Numbered from the stretch's first letter, positions 21,501 through 31,285 are shown. The stretch: DNA of 59,510 nt from Chlorobiota bacterium (GCA_013151015.1 JAADJA010000225.1:1-59510); one strand, 5' to 3'. The notes: a model not told the origin generated them from the letters alone. Numbers and translations: made by a program.

Positions 21501-22358
21501 ATCAATTATTTGTGCAATATGGGCTGTTTCAAGTTCAGTTTCACGGTCAATGATTACTTCAGTCCTTTCAATTGAAACTACTTCACCTGTATCCTCATCC
21601 ACGAAATCCTCTACCCATGAACGTACGACCCTTGCGGCCAATCTTCTTCCGATAACCCTTTTTAACCCGGCTTTACTCACTTTGATTTCATCTGCAAGGT
21701 TAAAGATCTCAAGGATGTCTTTGTCGGTTTCATATCCAATTGCACGCAACAAAGTGGTTACAGGTAGTTTTTTCTTCCTGTCGATGTACGCATACATCAC
21801 ATTGTTGATGTCAGTTGTGAATTCGATCCATGATCCTTTGAAAGGGATAATCCTGGCTGAATACAGTGTTGTACCATTGGCATGTTTGTGCTGTCCGAAG
21901 AAAACACCCGGCGAACGGTGCAATTGCGAAACGATTACCCTTTCTGCCCCATTGACAATGAAGGTACCCTTGGGTGTCATATAGGGGATCATGCCCAAAT
22001 AAACATCCTGGATGATGGTTTCAAAATCCTCATGTTCCGGGTCGGTACAATAAAGTTTTAGTTTTGCCTTTAAGGGGACACTGTAAGTCAATCCCCTTTC
22101 ATTGCACTCCACGATTGAATACCGGGGGGGGTCAATGAAATAATCAAGGAATTCCAATACAAAGTTGTTCCTGGCATCGGTAATTGGAAAGTTTTCACTA
22201 AAAACCTTATACAATCCCTCGTTGATCCTGTTCTCGGGGTTGGTTTCCAACTGAAAAAAGTCCTGGAAGGATTTCACCTGGATATCAAGAAAATCGGGAT
22301 ATTCGTATTTTATTTTTGTGGAACTAAAATTGATTCTGTTGTTGTCGGAAATAGCCAA
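18549..22358 (-). CDS. rpoB: RNA polymerase beta subunit
   Basis: The 1269-residue beta subunit of RNA polymerase. The rifampicin-pocket region reads [47 protein letters not shown], with the residues usual for rifampicin-sensitive enzymes. The [12 protein letters not shown] motif and C-terminal [12 protein letters not shown] clamp segment are present. The 112-nt gap between rplL and rpoB has no clear terminator. The order rplJ-rplL-rpoB-rpoC is the universal bacterial arrangement. Confidence 0.99.
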   Translation of the reverse strand: MAISDNNRINFSSTKIKYEYPDFLDIQVKSFQDFFQLETNPENRINEGLYKVFSENFPITDARNNFVLEFLDYFIDPPRYSIVECNERGLTYSVPLKAKLKLYCTDPEHEDFETIIQDVYLGMIPYMTPKGTFIVNGAERVIVSQLHRSPGVFFGQHKHANGTTLYSARIIPFKGSWIEFTTDINNVMYAYIDRKKKLPVTTLLRAIGYETDKDILEIFNLADEIKVSKAGLKRVIGRRLAARVVRSWVEDFVDEDTGEVVSIERTEVIIDRETELETAHIAQIIDSGVKTILLHRDETTATDFSIIFNTLQKDTANSEKEAVEFIYRQLRNAEPPDEETARGIIDKLFFSDKRYDLGEVGRYRINKKLGLSVDSNTKVLTKEDIIDILKYLIELVNSKTDVDDIDHLSNRRVRTVGEQLYSQFGVGLARMARTIRERMNVRDNEVFTPTDLINAKTLSSVINSFFGTNALSQFMDQTNPLSELTHKRRISALGPGGLSRERAGFEVRDVHYTHYGRLCTIETPEGPNIGLISSLCVYAKINRLGFIETPYKKVVDGIVQMDEPPIYLSAEEEEDKIIAQANTLLEDDGNFVNDRVKVRFFADYPIIEKTNVNLIDIAPNQIASIAASLIPFLEHDDANRALMGSNMMRQAVPLLNSEAPVVGTGIEGPLARDSRVLINAEGDGVVEFVDANEIRIKYSRHEDEKLVSFEDDEKTYYLTKFKRTNQNTSINLRPIVQKGDKVQKGQVLCEGYATQDGELALGRNLMVAFMPWKGYNFEDAIVISEKVVKEDIFTSVHIEEFTLEVRDTKRGIEELTADIPNVSAEATKDLDDNGIIRIGAEVKEGDILIGKITPKGESDPTPEEKLLRAIFGDKAGDVKDASLKAPPSMKGVVIDKRLFSRAIKDRKAKSKEKEIIEILDVEYNKNIEELKNKLVDKLTVLVSGKTSQGVFNKFKEEQIPKKTKFTQKLLQGIDYLNVNSSKWTTDKAKNELIKRLINNYTIKYKEYLGIYNRKKFVASVGDDLPNGIVQMAKVFVAKKRKLTVGDKMAGRHGNKGIVAKIVREEDMPFLEDGTPVDIVLNPLGVPSRMNLGQIYETILAWAGIKLGVKFSSPIFDGATAEQIDGYMKDAGLPSNGMVYLYDGGTGKKFDQPATVGYIYMLKLHHMVDDKMHARSIGPYSLITQQPLGGKAQFGGQRFGEMEVWALEAFGAANVLQEVLTVKSDDVVGRAKAYESIVKGENMPKPNVPESFNVLVHELRGLGLNVTFDK

Positions 22359-22470
22359 GGTTGTAAGTATTTAAAAGTTAAAAAAATAAGAACATACAAA
22401 TATAGAATTAGACCGCCAAACATTTTACAATGCAATAGCAGCCTAATTCCAGCAGCACAATCTAAAATCC

Positions 22471-22848
22471 TTATTTAATCTCAACCTCTGCTCCTGCTTC
22501 TTCCAATTGCTTTTGTAATGCGTCTGCTTCATCTTTTGTTACACCTTCTTTGATAGCTTTAGGTGCTGAGTCAACCAATTCCTTGGCTTCTTTGAGACCA
22601 AGGCTGGTAAGCTCTTTTACCAATTTCACAACGGCCAGTTTTGATTGGCCCGCTGCTGTAAGGACTACATCAAATTCGGTTTGTTCTTCGGCTACCGCAC
22701 CTTCGTCGCCTGCTGCCGGTCCTGCAATTGCAACTGCTGCTGCTGCAGGTTCGATTCCATATTCGTCTTTTAAGATTTCAGCTAATTCGTTTACTTCTTT
22801 AACAGTCAAATTAACTAATTGTTCTGCAAATGCTTTTAAGTCTGCCAT
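22471..22848 (-). CDS. rplL: Ribosomal protein L7/L12
   Basis: Stalk protein of the 50S subunit that recruits translational GTPases. It is 125 residues long, with the N-terminal dimerisation helices ([22 protein letters not shown]), an Ala/Gly-rich hinge ([17 protein letters not shown]) and the C-terminal globular domain ([38 protein letters not shown]). It directly follows rplJ, the usual pairing for stalk stoichiometry. Confidence 0.98.
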   Translation of the reverse strand: MADLKAFAEQLVNLTVKEVNELAEILKDEYGIEPAAAAVAIAGPAAGDEGAVAEEQTEFDVVLTAAGQSKLAVVKLVKELTSLGLKEAKELVDSAPKAIKEGVTKDEADALQKQLEEAGAEVEIK

Positions 22849-22913
22849 TTTATATTCGTTTTTTTAATGTTATACAAATTGTTTTTTTACTAGTTGAAAT
22901 AATCTAAATTGCC

Positions 22914-23438
22914 CTATCCTTCTTTTTCCGATAAGGTTTTAAGAATTCCGGTAAGACTTTGACCACCTGATTGTAATGCCGAAATAACATTTTTGGCCGG
23001 GGATTGCAACAATGCAATCACGTCGCCGATCAGTTCGTTTTTCGATTTGATGTTTACAAGTGTTTCCAGTTGGTCGTCACCCAGATAAGTTGATTCTTCC
23101 ACATAAGCACCTTTTAACAAAGGCCTGTCCTTCGTCTTTTTCCTGAACTCCTTTATGAGTTTTGCAGGAGCATTTCCTGCCTCGGAAAACATAAGCGAAG
23201 TAGGGCCCTGAAGGATTTCATATAGATCATCGAGGTTCTTCCCTGATTTTTCCATCGCTCTTTTGAGCAATGTGTTTTTGACAACGGTCAACTTGATATC
23301 GTTTTTAAAACATAGCCTCCTCAGGTCGCTTGTATTTTCTGCATCCAGGTTTGAAATATCTGCCACATAAATATTGCTGCTCTGATTTAGTTGTTCGGTA
23401 AGGATATCTATCAGTTGATTTTTTTCACTTTTCTTCAT
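22914..23438 (-). CDS. rplJ: Ribosomal protein L10
   Basis: Stalk base protein of 174 residues that binds 23S rRNA and carries L7/L12 dimers on its C-terminal helix. The segment YVADISNLDAENTSDLRRLCFKNDIKLTVVKNTLLKRAM is the conserved RNA-binding domain. Only 32 nt separate it from rplA. There is little room for the long L10 leader known from enterobacteria, so L10-L12 autoregulation, if present, uses another site. Confidence 0.97.
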   Translation of the reverse strand: MKKSEKNQLIDILTEQLNQSSNIYVADISNLDAENTSDLRRLCFKNDIKLTVVKNTLLKRAMEKSGKNLDDLYEILQGPTSLMFSEAGNAPAKLIKEFRKKTKDRPLLKGAYVEESTYLGDDQLETLVNIKSKNELIGDVIALLQSPAKNVISALQSGGQSLTGILKTLSEKEG

Positions 23439-23470
23439 TATGAAAGTCTTTTACCTTTAATCTGTTAATA

Positions 23471-24166
23471 CTATAAAGTAACTGATTTAGGATCGATTTG
23501 AATACCAGGACTCATTGTACTCGATAAATAAATACTCTTGACATAAGTACCTTTAGCAGCAGAAGGTTTTAACTTCATAATTGTATTAACAAGTTCTCTT
23601 GCATTATCAATGATCATATCTTCATTAAAAGATACTTTACCGATAGCTGCATGAATGATCCCGGTTTTATCAACCTTGAAATCAATTTTACCTGCTTTTA
23701 CTTCTTTTACTGCTTTGCCAATGTCCATGGTCACTGTACCGCTCTTAGGATTGGGCATCAGTCCCCTGGGGCCTAATATCCTTCCCAATGCACCTACTTT
23801 TGACATAACACTTGGCATTGTAATAACTATATCAATATCAGTCCATCCACCTTTTATTTTCTGGACGTATTCATCAAGTCCAACATAATCAGCTCCTGCT
23901 TCTTTAGCTTCTTCTTCTTTATCAGGACTGCACAGCACAAGTACTCTTATTGATTTACCTGTACCATGAGGAAGGGCAACTGTTCCCCGCACCATTTGAT
24001 TGGCTTTTCGGGGGTCAACGCCCAATCGAATATCCATATCGATAGATGCATCAAATTTGGTATATGTGATTTTTTTGACAATACCAGCAGCATCGGTAAT
24101 AGGATATATCCCTTCTTTATCGAATTTAGCTAAAACTTCTTTCTTATTCTTAGTTAATTTGGCCAT
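23471..24166 (-). CDS. rplA: Ribosomal protein L1
   Basis: A 231-residue L1 stalk protein, binding 23S rRNA near the E site. The conserved segment [19 protein letters not shown] and [19 protein letters not shown] are intact. It lies between rplK (86 nt upstream) and rplJ, as in most bacteria. L1 usually represses its own operon through an mRNA mimic near rplK; I did not identify that site. Confidence 0.98.
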   Translation of the reverse strand: MAKLTKNKKEVLAKFDKEGIYPITDAAGIVKKITYTKFDASIDMDIRLGVDPRKANQMVRGTVALPHGTGKSIRVLVLCSPDKEEEAKEAGADYVGLDEYVQKIKGGWTDIDIVITMPSVMSKVGALGRILGPRGLMPNPKSGTVTMDIGKAVKEVKAGKIDFKVDKTGIIHAAIGKVSFNEDMIIDNARELVNTIMKLKPSAAKGTYVKSIYLSSTMSPGIQIDPKSVTL

Positions 24167-24252
24167 TTTACCTTTTTATTAATTAACTCTAGTTATATTT
24201 CCCCACAAATCACAATCACAATTAAATGATACAAATCCGTGAAATTGCAATT

Positions 24253-24696
24253 TTAATTACTTACCGGAAAAGCACCTTTAACCTTTATGCCCATACTTCT
24301 GGCAGTTCCTGCAACCATATGCATCGCAGACTCTACCGTAAAGGCATTCATGTCAACCATTTTTCCTTCGGCAATTGATTTTATTTGATCCCAGCTAACA
24401 GTGGCCACCTTTAACCTATTGGATTCAGGTGAGCCCTTTTTAAGCTTTGCCGCATCAAGTAACTGAACCGCAACCGGTGGAGTTTTGATGATGAAATCAA
24501 AGGATTTGTCTTTGTAAACACTGATAATCACCGGAAGTACTTTACCGGCCTTATCCTGCGTACGCGCATTAAACTGCTTGCAAAATTCCATTATATTAAC
24601 ACCTTTTGCACCCAATGCAGGCCCAACTGGTGGTGAAGGATTTGCAGCGCCTCCCCTGATTTGTAATTTGATTAATCCACTTACTTCTTTAGCCAT
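24253..24696 (-). CDS. rplK: Ribosomal protein L11
   Basis: A 147-residue protein of the GTPase-associated centre of the 50S subunit. The N-terminal [29 protein letters not shown] segment with its proline-rich thiostrepton-binding face, and the C-terminal rRNA-binding domain ([31 protein letters not shown]), are typical. It is 82 nt downstream of nusG and heads the rplKA pair. Confidence 0.98.
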   Translation of the reverse strand: MAKEVSGLIKLQIRGGAANPSPPVGPALGAKGVNIMEFCKQFNARTQDKAGKVLPVIISVYKDKSFDFIIKTPPVAVQLLDAAKLKKGSPESNRLKVATVSWDQIKSIAEGKMVDMNAFTVESAMHMVAGTARSMGIKVKGAFPVSN

Positions 24697-24778
24697 CTTT
24701 TAAAATCTAAACTTTAAATAAATAATTGTTTTGCGTAACAGCTTGAATTTATATTGTGTAACAGCTCAATATTCAATT

Positions 24779-25321
24779 TTATTCTTTTTCGACTTGCATA
24801 AAACCAAGTTCGAGTGGTGTTTTCCTTCCGAAGATCTTTACCATCACTTTCAGTTTTTTCTTCTCTTCGTTGATTTCCTCGATAACACCACTGAAGCTAT
24901 TAAATGGCCCATCGATAACAGTAACCGCCTCACCAATAATAAATGGTATGTTCACCTCTTCGCCCTGTTCTGCAAGTTCATCTACTTTACCAAGGATACG
25001 GTTTACCTCTGACATCCGCAAAGCATTAGGTTCCCCCCTTGTCCCTATAAACCCAATTACATTGGGGATACTCTTGATAATGTGGGGGATTTCGCCCACC
25101 AACGCAGCTTCAATAAGGATATAACCGGGATACAGGTTTCTCTCTTTACTGATTTTTTTCCCGTTCCTTACCTGATATACTTTCTCATAAGGAATGAGCA
25201 CCTTCGAAATGAAATCTTCCAATTTCAATCGCTTAATCTCGCTATCAAGATATTGCTTTGCCTTTTTCTCGCTTCCGCTAATGGCCCTTACAACATACCA
25301 CTTTTTAACTTGTTCGCTCAT
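24779..25321 (-). CDS. nusG: Transcription termination/antitermination factor NusG
   Basis: A 180-residue NusG. The N-terminal NGN domain (KWYVVRAISGSEKKAKQYLDSEI ... LYPGYILIEAAL) binds the RNA polymerase clamp, and the C-terminal KOW domain (GEAVTVIDGPFNSFSGVIEEINEEKKKLKVMVKIFGRKTPLELGFMQVE) contacts Rho or S10. It is preceded by secE on the same strand, the standard secE-nusG pair. A slightly longer first domain than in E. coli is normal here. Confidence 0.97.
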   Translation of the reverse strand: MSEQVKKWYVVRAISGSEKKAKQYLDSEIKRLKLEDFISKVLIPYEKVYQVRNGKKISKERNLYPGYILIEAALVGEIPHIIKSIPNVIGFIGTRGEPNALRMSEVNRILGKVDELAEQGEEVNIPFIIGEAVTVIDGPFNSFSGVIEEINEEKKKLKVMVKIFGRKTPLELGFMQVEKE

Positions 25322-25383
25322 TTCTTAGGTAATGATTATCTTTAAATGCACAATTTGGTTTATCTACAATCAGGAATGCGATA

Positions 25384-25581
25384 CTAAAAATTATTATAAA
25401 ATAATTTCATTAGGCTCTGAAAAGAAAAATCCATTAAATAAACCACAAAGGCAATAATAAGGGAAGCCACCGAAACTACGATTGCGCTGTTCTGGAGCTC
25501 GCTCCATGTGGGCCACGATACTTTATGAACAAGTTCGTCATAACTTTCTTTTGCGTAACCTGATATACTGAATTTTGCCAT
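25384..25581 (-). CDS. secE: Preprotein translocase subunit SecE
   Basis: A 65-residue single-span SecE. It has an amphipathic helix with the conserved ELHKVSWPTWSEL segment and one transmembrane helix (NSAIVVSVASLIIAFVVYLMDF). I start at MAKFSISGYAKESYDEL; the six extra residues of the track start overlap the adjacent tRNA-Trp spacer. It works with SecY and SecG in the inner membrane and lies 62 nt before nusG. Confidence 0.95.
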   Translation of the reverse strand: MAKFSISGYAKESYDELVHKVSWPTWSELQNSAIVVSVASLIIAFVVYLMDFSFQSLMKLFYNNF

Positions 25582-25596
25582 TGTATTAAACTTTTG

Positions 25597-25669
25597 CACG
25601 GGTGGTAGGATTCGAACCCACGACTCCTGGTTTTGGAGACCAGAGCTCTACCAGCTGAGCTACACCCGT
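25597..25669 (-). tRNA. tRNA-Trp (CCA)
   Basis: Reads on the minus strand ACGGGTG...CACCCGT with D-arm GCTCAGCTGGTAGAGC, anticodon arm CTGGT-CTCCAAA-ACCAG (CCA) and T-arm GTGGGTTCGAATCCTAC. 73 nt with discriminator G. Sits between secE and tuf. Confidence 0.95.
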
Positions 25670-25762
25670 TCGTAATTGATAAATATTCGCAATTTGCATA
25701 TAAAGGCATCCCGAAATTCTTACGGGATACCTTTATCAAACTTTATATCAAACAGGCTATTG

Positions 25763-26946
25763 CTACTCTATGATTTCGGTTACCTGACCAGCACCAACTG
25801 TACGGCCACCTTCACGAATAGCAAACCTCAGGTTTTTAGCCATTGCAATTTCAGTGATCAATTTCACTTCAATTGTAAGGTTATCACCAGGCATGATCAT
25901 TTCAACACCTTCTGGTAAAATAATCTCCCCGGTAACATCAGTTGTCCTGAAATAGAACTGAGGACGATAGTTGTTATGGAATGGGGTATGCCTTCCACCT
26001 TCTTCTTTCTTCAGGATATAAACCTCAGCTTTAAAATGGGTATGGGGTGTAATTGAACCAGGATGTGCGATTACCATTCCCCTTGTAATTTCGTTTTTAT
26101 CAATTCCCCTCAACAACAAACCTGCGTTGTCACCAGCTTCTCCCCTATCAAGGATTTTACGGAACATCTCAACTCCTGTACAAACTTAAGTTTTTCGGCG
26201 CCCAATCCGATAATATCAACTGCTTCACCAACTTTGATTACACCAGATTCGATCCTACCTGTTGCAACTGTTCCACGACCCGTAATTGAGAATACATCCT
26301 CAACAGGCATAAGGAACGGTTTATCAACATCACGCTCAGGTAAAGGAATCCAAGTATCACAAGCTTCCATCAGTTCATGGATTTGAGGAACCCATTTTGC
26401 TTCCTGGTTAAGTGCACCAAGAGCAGAACCTTGAATTATAGGGGTATTGTCGCCATCAAATTCGTAGAAACTCAACAATTCCCTGATTTCCATGTCAACG
26501 AGTTCAAGAAGTTCTTCATCGTCAACCATGTCAACCTTGTTCATGAAAACAACGATCTTAGGCACACCTACCTGACGTGCAAGAAGGATATGTTCCCTGG
26601 TTTGGGGCATAGGGCCATCAGTTGCAGCAACCACAAGAATGGCACCGTCCATCTGGGCAGCACCTGTTACCATGTTCTTCACATAGTCAGCGTGACCAGG
26701 ACAGTCAACGTGTGCATAATGCCTGTTTTTAGTTTCATACTCAACGTGGGCAGTATTAATTGTAATACCTCTTTCTTTTTCTTCAGGGGCATTATCAATT
26801 TCGTCAAACGACTTGAATGTCGCAAGACCTTCATCCTGCAGGTTTAATGTAATAGCAGCGGTCAATGTGGTTTTACCGTGGTCAACGTGACCAATTGTAC
26901 CAATATTAACGTGCGGTTTGGAACGATCAAATTTTTCTTTTGCCAT
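25763..26946 (-). CDS. tuf: Elongation factor Tu, frameshifted in this sequence
   Basis: EF-Tu delivers aminoacyl-tRNA to the ribosome. Two ORFs cover it: 26110-26946 supplies residues 1-256 (GHVDHGKT P-loop, [24 protein letters not shown]) and 25763-26167 supplies the rest ([23 protein letters not shown] to the C-terminal VTEIIE). The frame breaks at about 26178/26179. There GCCGAAAAACTTAAGTTTGTA runs into CAGGAGTTGAGATG, where an intact gene would encode KFVVTGVEM; restoring 4 bases (as in TTTGTAGTAACAGGA) gives a 395-residue protein of normal length. Everything else is conserved, so either this is a sequence error or an intact second copy exists elsewhere. As written the gene is non-functional. 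Confidence 0.93.
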
Positions 26947-27000
26947 ATCAATTATTGTTAAAAATAGAGTTTACTATGTATAAAAAAGAATCAAACTAAG

Positions 27001-27072
27001 AGCCATTGATGAGAATTGAACTCATGACCTCTTCCTTACCAAGGAAGCGCTCTACCCCTGAGCTACAATGGC
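27001..27072 (-). tRNA. tRNA-Thr (GGT)
   Basis: Acceptor GCCATTG/CAATGGC on the minus strand, D-arm GCTCAGGGGTAGAGC, anticodon arm CTTCC-TTGGTAA-GGAAG giving GGT, T-arm with GAGTTCAATTCTC. No encoded CCA. Nearest of the four tRNAs to tuf. Confidence 0.93.
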
Positions 27073-27077
27073 CTTTG

Positions 27078-27150
27078 AGCGGGAGACCGGGCTCGAACCG
27101 GCCACCTATAGCTTGGAAGGCTATCGCTCTACCAAATGAGCTACTCCCGC
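27078..27150 (-). tRNA. tRNA-Gly (TCC)
   Basis: Acceptor GCGGGAG/CTCCCGC, anticodon arm ATAGC-CTTCCAA-GCTAT giving TCC, T-arm GCCGGTTCGAGCCCGGT. Five nucleotides separate it from tRNA-Thr(GGT), consistent with one precursor transcript. Confidence 0.95.
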
Positions 27151-27232
27151 TTAAGCAATTGCTGAACAATATAAGAGGAAACGACTTAACAATATAAGCA
27201 ATTCCCCGGTTTTACAATTCAACAAAGAAGAG

Positions 27233-27314
27233 TGGGGGGAGGAGGATTCGAACCTCCGAAGGCTTCGCCAACAGATTTACAGTCTGCCCCATTTGACCGC
27301 TCTGGAATCCCCCC
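27233..27314 (-). tRNA. tRNA-Tyr (GTA)
   Basis: Class II tRNA with acceptor GGGGGGA/TCCCCCC, anticodon arm CAGA-CTGTAAA-TCTG giving GTA, a long variable arm (GGCGAAGCCTTC region) and T-arm GAGGTTCGAATCCTC. 82 nt, discriminator A. Confidence 0.95.
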
Positions 27315-27345
27315 GTTTCTTAAGTTTTCATCATTTTAAAGAACG

Positions 27346-27419
27346 AGCCAATGGAGGGATTCGAACCCCCGACCGGCTGATTACAAATCAGCTGCTCTGG
27401 CCAACTGAGCTACATTGGC
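27346..27419 (-). tRNA. tRNA-Thr (TGT)
   Basis: Acceptor GCCAATG/CATTGGC, anticodon arm CTGAT-TTGTAAT-CAG region giving TGT, T-arm GGGGGTTCGAATCCCTC. First tRNA of the tRNA-tuf cluster, starting 25 nt after the hpf terminator. Confidence 0.95.
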
Positions 27420-27444
27420 ATTACTGCTTTCCTGCAATAAAAAA

Positions 27445-27465
27445 CAGTCCTCAAAAAAAGGACTG
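27445..27465 (-). terminator. Terminator of the xerC-hpf unit
   Basis: CAGTCC...GGACTG hairpin with a 9-nt loop, followed on the minus strand by TTTTTTATTG. It ends the unit before the tRNA cluster begins. Confidence 0.85.
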
Positions 27466-27518
27466 CAAAAGTATAAAACATAATTTGAATAATCAAAGAA
27501 AAAATAAAATAAATTTAT

Positions 27519-27818
27519 TTACCTCTTTTTGAACTTCTCCTTGTGCTTCGAAAGCTGCTTTCTCAGGGCATCTACAGCTATATCCGTGGCCTCTTCAAAA
27601 GTCTTGCATTGCTTCTTTGCATACAGGTTATTGCCCCTTACCGTTAACTTGATTTCGGTGATTTTGTTCTCAGGCGACTCAGTGTTGTCAACTTTAAGTG
27701 TAACATCACTTCCAATAACACCATCATACAAACCAGAAAGTTTATCGATTTTTTCGTTAATAAAAGTTTCCAGTTTGCTGTCAGCTTTAAAGTGAACTGA
27801 ATTAATTTTTACTTTCAT
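27519..27818 (-). CDS. hpf: Ribosome hibernation-promoting factor (HPF/RaiA family, short form)
   Basis: A 99-residue sigma-54 modulation/S30EA-family protein that binds the 30S decoding centre in stationary phase. It shows the beta-alpha-beta-beta-beta-alpha pattern: KINSVHFKADSKLETFINEKIDKLSGLYDGVIGSDVTLKV, then ITEIKLTVRGNNLYAKKQCKTFEEATDIAVDALRKQLSKHKEKFKKR. It lacks the C-terminal dimerisation domain of long HPF. Twenty nucleotides separate it from the upstream recombinase gene, so the two are probably co-transcribed. Confidence 0.93.
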   Translation of the reverse strand: MKVKINSVHFKADSKLETFINEKIDKLSGLYDGVIGSDVTLKVDNTESPENKITEIKLTVRGNNLYAKKQCKTFEEATDIAVDALRKQLSKHKEKFKKR

Positions 27819-27838
27819 AGAATTGTCCTTTCATCATT

Positions 27839-28726
27839 TTATGCCCTGGGATGGGCTTGTTCATATATCAATTTAAGCTTGTCTATTGTATTGTGTGTAT
27901 AAATTTGTGTTGCTGCCAAATTCGAATGGCCAAGGAATTCTTTAATTGTGTTGAGGTTAGCACCATTGTTTAACATATGTGTCGCAAAAGTATGCCTTAA
28001 AACATGAGGGCTCTTTTTAGTTAATGTAGAAACCTTCCCAAGATACGAATTCACTATCCGATAAACAAGTTTTTTGTACATTTTGTTTCCACTTTCCGCA
28101 AGAAATAAAAAACTGACCGGCCCGGATTGCCCCACTTCTTTGTTCCTGATCTCGATATAATTCCGAATGGATTGGATGAACACCATGTTAATAGGGATAA
28201 TACGCTCCTTGTTCCTTTTTCCAAGTACTTTAATTTGTTGTTGGGACAAATCAACATTAGCATCTGTCATCTCAATCAATTCTGCTAACCTGACCCCCGT
28301 GAAATAAAACATCTCCAAGATCAACTTGTCCCTGCTTCCCACAAACCCCTGCCCAAATTCCACTTTTTCAAAAAGCAAATCCATTCCCTTCTTGTCCACA
28401 AACACCGGAAGGGGCTGGGCCGATTTTGGAGGGATTACTTTAGTGACCGGATTTACTTTTACAATATCCTCCCTGATCAAAAACCTGTACAGTGATTTCA
28501 GGCTTGAAAGCTTTCTGTTGATCGTCCGGGAAGATATCCCATTATCCATCATCGAAACAATCCATGAACGAATCATGGGAAGTTCTATTTCTGAGATTTC
28601 TTTAATATGGTATTGGGTTGAAATGAAACCAAAAAACCGCGTAAGGTCAGCTTTGTATGCCTTTAAGGTGTGAGGCGAGTATCTTTTCTCAGTCTCCAAA
28701 TATTGAAAAAAAAGTTGAATATCCAT
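27839..28726 (-). CDS. xerC: Tyrosine recombinase, XerC type
   Basis: A 295-residue site-specific recombinase for chromosome dimer resolution at dif. I take the start MDIQLFFQYLETEKRYSPHTLKAYKADLTRF, eight residues after the track start. The SAM-like core-binding domain covers about residues 1-90. The catalytic domain carries the active residues in TGVRLAEL (Arg), HVLRHTFATHML (His-x-x-Arg) and LGHSNLAATQIYTH (His and the nucleophilic Tyr). No integrase neighbours, att repeats or phage genes are near, which favours a housekeeping Xer over a mobile integrase. XerC versus XerD cannot be fixed from sequence alone. Confidence 0.88.
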   Translation of the reverse strand: MDIQLFFQYLETEKRYSPHTLKAYKADLTRFFGFISTQYHIKEISEIELPMIRSWIVSMMDNGISSRTINRKLSSLKSLYRFLIREDIVKVNPVTKVIPPKSAQPLPVFVDKKGMDLLFEKVEFGQGFVGSRDKLILEMFYFTGVRLAELIEMTDANVDLSQQQIKVLGKRNKERIIPINMVFIQSIRNYIEIRNKEVGQSGPVSFLFLAESGNKMYKKLVYRIVNSYLGKVSTLTKKSPHVLRHTFATHMLNNGANLNTIKEFLGHSNLAATQIYTHNTIDKLKLIYEQAHPRA

Positions 28727-28819
28727 TAAAACAAAAAAGGAAGAAACCATTGTCTCAAAATTAATAAAAATTTTGATAACACAAGTATTTCTTCCTTAAA
28801 AAAAGTTAATTTCTTTATA

Positions 28820-29017
28820 CTACAAGCCTTCTTCCTTATCCCTAAGACCTTGTACGTATATGGCTTTCAACCTCTGCTCTCTGTTCTTTATAGAAGGTTT
28901 TGTGAATTTTTGCCTTTCACGCAACTCTTTTATAACTCCGGTTTTTTCAAACTTCCTTTTATACTTTTTCAAAGCCCTCTCGATGCTTTCGCCTTCTTTA
29001 ACAGGTACTATTATCAT
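28820..29017 (-). CDS. rpsU: Ribosomal protein S21
   Basis: A 65-residue small-subunit protein: MIIVPVKEGESIERALKKYKRKFEKTGVIKELRERQKFTKPSIKNREQRLKAIYVQ. The conserved ERALKKYKRKFEK and RERQKFTKPS segments fix the family. In Bacteroidota S21 takes part in a ribosomal contact that hides the anti-Shine-Dalgarno sequence, which fits the weak SD signals seen here. It heads the rpsU - xerC - hpf run. Confidence 0.95.
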   Translation of the reverse strand: MIIVPVKEGESIERALKKYKRKFEKTGVIKELRERQKFTKPSIKNREQRLKAIYVQGLRDKEEGL

Positions 29018-29092
29018 TTTTCCGTTATTTAATTATAATGAATATTTCAAAATCGGGGTGCAAAAGTATAAATTTTAATTATAAAAGCAAAT

Positions 29093-31285
29093 TTATTCTT
29101 TTAATAATAAATTATCGTAAATAAAATCCGTGATCCTTGTATATAAATGAATGCGGGTATTTCTCCCTGTATAAATCCCATGGTTGCTATTGGGATAAAA
29201 CTGCATATCGAATTGCTTATTGGCCGCAACCAGCGCAGTGATCAAATCCATCGAATTCTGGATGTGCACATTATCGTCGGCAGTTCCATGAATCAAAAGG
29301 AATTTCCCTTTGAGGTTTTCTACATGGTTAATGGGTGAATTTTCGTCATATCCCTCAGGGTTTTCCTGTGGTGTCCTCATAAACCTTTCGGTATAAATGT
29401 TATCGTAATAACGCCAATTCGTCACCGGGGCCACAGCTACTCCCATACAAAAATAATCGGCTCCCTTGGTGAGGCATGAAGTGGACATAAAGCCACCGTA
29501 GCTCCATCCCCAGATTCCGACCCGGTCTTTATCGACATAATCGAGCGAAACAAGGTATTTGGCAGCCTCTATCTGATCTTCGGTCTCATATTTGCCAAGT
29601 TCGAGATAGGTCATCTTTTTGAACTCTTCCCCACGGGCACCCGTTCCCCGGTTATCCACCGAAACTATAATTATCCCTTTTGACGAAAGCATTTGATACC
29701 ATAAATTCCCGCCTCCCCAATTGTTCCTTACAGTCTGGGAACCCGGGCCTCCATAAACATACATCAACACCGGGTATTTTTTTGAAGGGTCAAAATCGAA
29801 AGGCTTGATCATCCAGCCATTCAAGTTCACCCCTCCCGTTGTTGTGAACGAAAAGAACTCACGATTGCTATATGTATAATTGTTTAACGTATCGATTAAA
29901 CCTGAATTATCCTTTAATACCCTTAACTGTTTGCCTTTTGAAGAATTGACAGTAATAATGGGCGGGCTTACGGCATCTGAATAAGTACTTATGTAATATT
30001 TGAATTTCTTGCTAAACTGGATTCTGTTATCACCTTCTTTTTCCGAAAGCAACTTCTTCCCTTTCCCATCAAAACCAATTTGATAGAAGTCCCTGTTAAG
30101 AGGGGACGATTCACTTGAGCCATAATAAATCACCTCCCTGTCTTCGTCTATCCCATATATGCTTGTCACATCCCATTTCCCCCGGGTAATTTGCGTTATC
30201 AAACTACCATCCATGCTATACATATATATATGGAGGTATCCATCTGATTCGTTTGTAAAAACAAATCGCTCGTTATCTTCCAAAAAGCTCAGGTTATCGG
30301 TAATATCAATATAATATTTGTTTGTTTCTATATAGATAGGTTTGGTTTTCCCTTCATTTACATCGGCAAGCAATATCTTCAATTCATTTTGCAAACGGTT
30401 CATCCATTGAATGGATAGTTTAGCGGGGTCATTGGTCCATTTGATCCTCGGAATATAAATATCGGTTTCCAATCCGGTATCCATCGTATTTATTTCACCG
30501 GTTTCAAGATCATAAACATGGATACTGACAATGGAATTGTCTTCGCCAGCCTTAGGGTATTTGTATTTATAGTACTCAGGGTACAAATCGCCCCAATGGG
30601 TCAGTTGATACTCTTTCACATTGCTTTCATCAAAACGGTAAAATGCAATCTTATTTCCATCAGGTGACCAAAAAAAGGCTTTTGTAAACCCAAACTCCTC
30701 TTCATAAACCCAATCGGTCGTGCCATAGATAATATTGTTGGTTTTTCCATCTTTCGTTACAGGGACTTCATATCCGGTGACTAAATCCTTGATGAAAATA
30801 TTATTGCCGCGAACAAATGCAACCTTTGAAGCATCCGGCGAAAAATCGGCCAGACGCTGTTTCCCGCTATTCGACAAAGGGGTCAATTCTTCATTTTCCC
30901 TGTCATAAATATAAAATTCAGCCTTTGTGGAATGCCGGTATATCTGCTCTGTTTTTGTGGAAAACAATATTTTTGATTCATCTTTGCTCAATTGAAAACC
31001 CCTCATCGAAATCGGAACCGTATCGCCATTTGGGATTAATTGAGCTTTGGTCACAATAGTCCCTGTTTTTTCCCCGCTCTTATAGTCATATATAATTATG
31101 CTGTCCGATTCCAGGGCACAATAACTTTCCCCATCATTCAACGGGACGATGCCATAAACCCCCTTCGGATAAAACTGGGGTGATTGAAATACACTTTGAA
31201 GTGTGAATTCCTTTTTTGCGGATTGTCCCAGTACGAAAACCTGAAACAGGGTAAAAACAAGGATAAGGATGGAAATTCTTTTCAT
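29093..31285 (-). CDS. Dipeptidyl peptidase IV (S9B prolyl oligopeptidase family)
   Basis: A 730-residue exported serine peptidase that removes X-Pro dipeptides from peptide N-termini. The signal peptide ends near VLGQ. Residues about 40-480 form the DPP-IV beta-propeller, including the substrate N-terminus-binding EE pair in DWVYEEEFGFTKAF. The C-terminal alpha/beta-hydrolase domain has the nucleophile in GWSYGG (Ser about 595), the acid in HGTADDNVH (about 670) and the His in NSNHG (about 702). The protein is probably periplasmic and feeds peptide-based nutrition. It is transcribed divergently from tRNA-Val. Confidence 0.93.
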   Translation of the reverse strand: MKRISILILVFTLFQVFVLGQSAKKEFTLQSVFQSPQFYPKGVYGIVPLNDGESYCALESDSIIIYDYKSGEKTGTIVTKAQLIPNGDTVPISMRGFQLSKDESKILFSTKTEQIYRHSTKAEFYIYDRENEELTPLSNSGKQRLADFSPDASKVAFVRGNNIFIKDLVTGYEVPVTKDGKTNNIIYGTTDWVYEEEFGFTKAFFWSPDGNKIAFYRFDESNVKEYQLTHWGDLYPEYYKYKYPKAGEDNSIVSIHVYDLETGEINTMDTGLETDIYIPRIKWTNDPAKLSIQWMNRLQNELKILLADVNEGKTKPIYIETNKYYIDITDNLSFLEDNERFVFTNESDGYLHIYMYSMDGSLITQITRGKWDVTSIYGIDEDREVIYYGSSESSPLNRDFYQIGFDGKGKKLLSEKEGDNRIQFSKKFKYYISTYSDAVSPPIITVNSSKGKQLRVLKDNSGLIDTLNNYTYSNREFFSFTTTGGVNLNGWMIKPFDFDPSKKYPVLMYVYGGPGSQTVRNNWGGGNLWYQMLSSKGIIIVSVDNRGTGARGEEFKKMTYLELGKYETEDQIEAAKYLVSLDYVDKDRVGIWGWSYGGFMSTSCLTKGADYFCMGVAVAPVTNWRYYDNIYTERFMRTPQENPEGYDENSPINHVENLKGKFLLIHGTADDNVHIQNSMDLITALVAANKQFDMQFYPNSNHGIYTGRNTRIHLYTRITDFIYDNLLLKE

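Noticed and set aside
25597-27419. tRNA cluster as an integration hotspot with an island
   Set aside because: The tRNAs and tuf follow the usual Bacteroidota order with short spacers and no foreign genes between them.
27839-28726. XerC-like recombinase as a mobile-element integrase
   Set aside because: No att repeats, phage or transfer genes nearby, and it is co-linear with rpsU and hpf in a housekeeping block.
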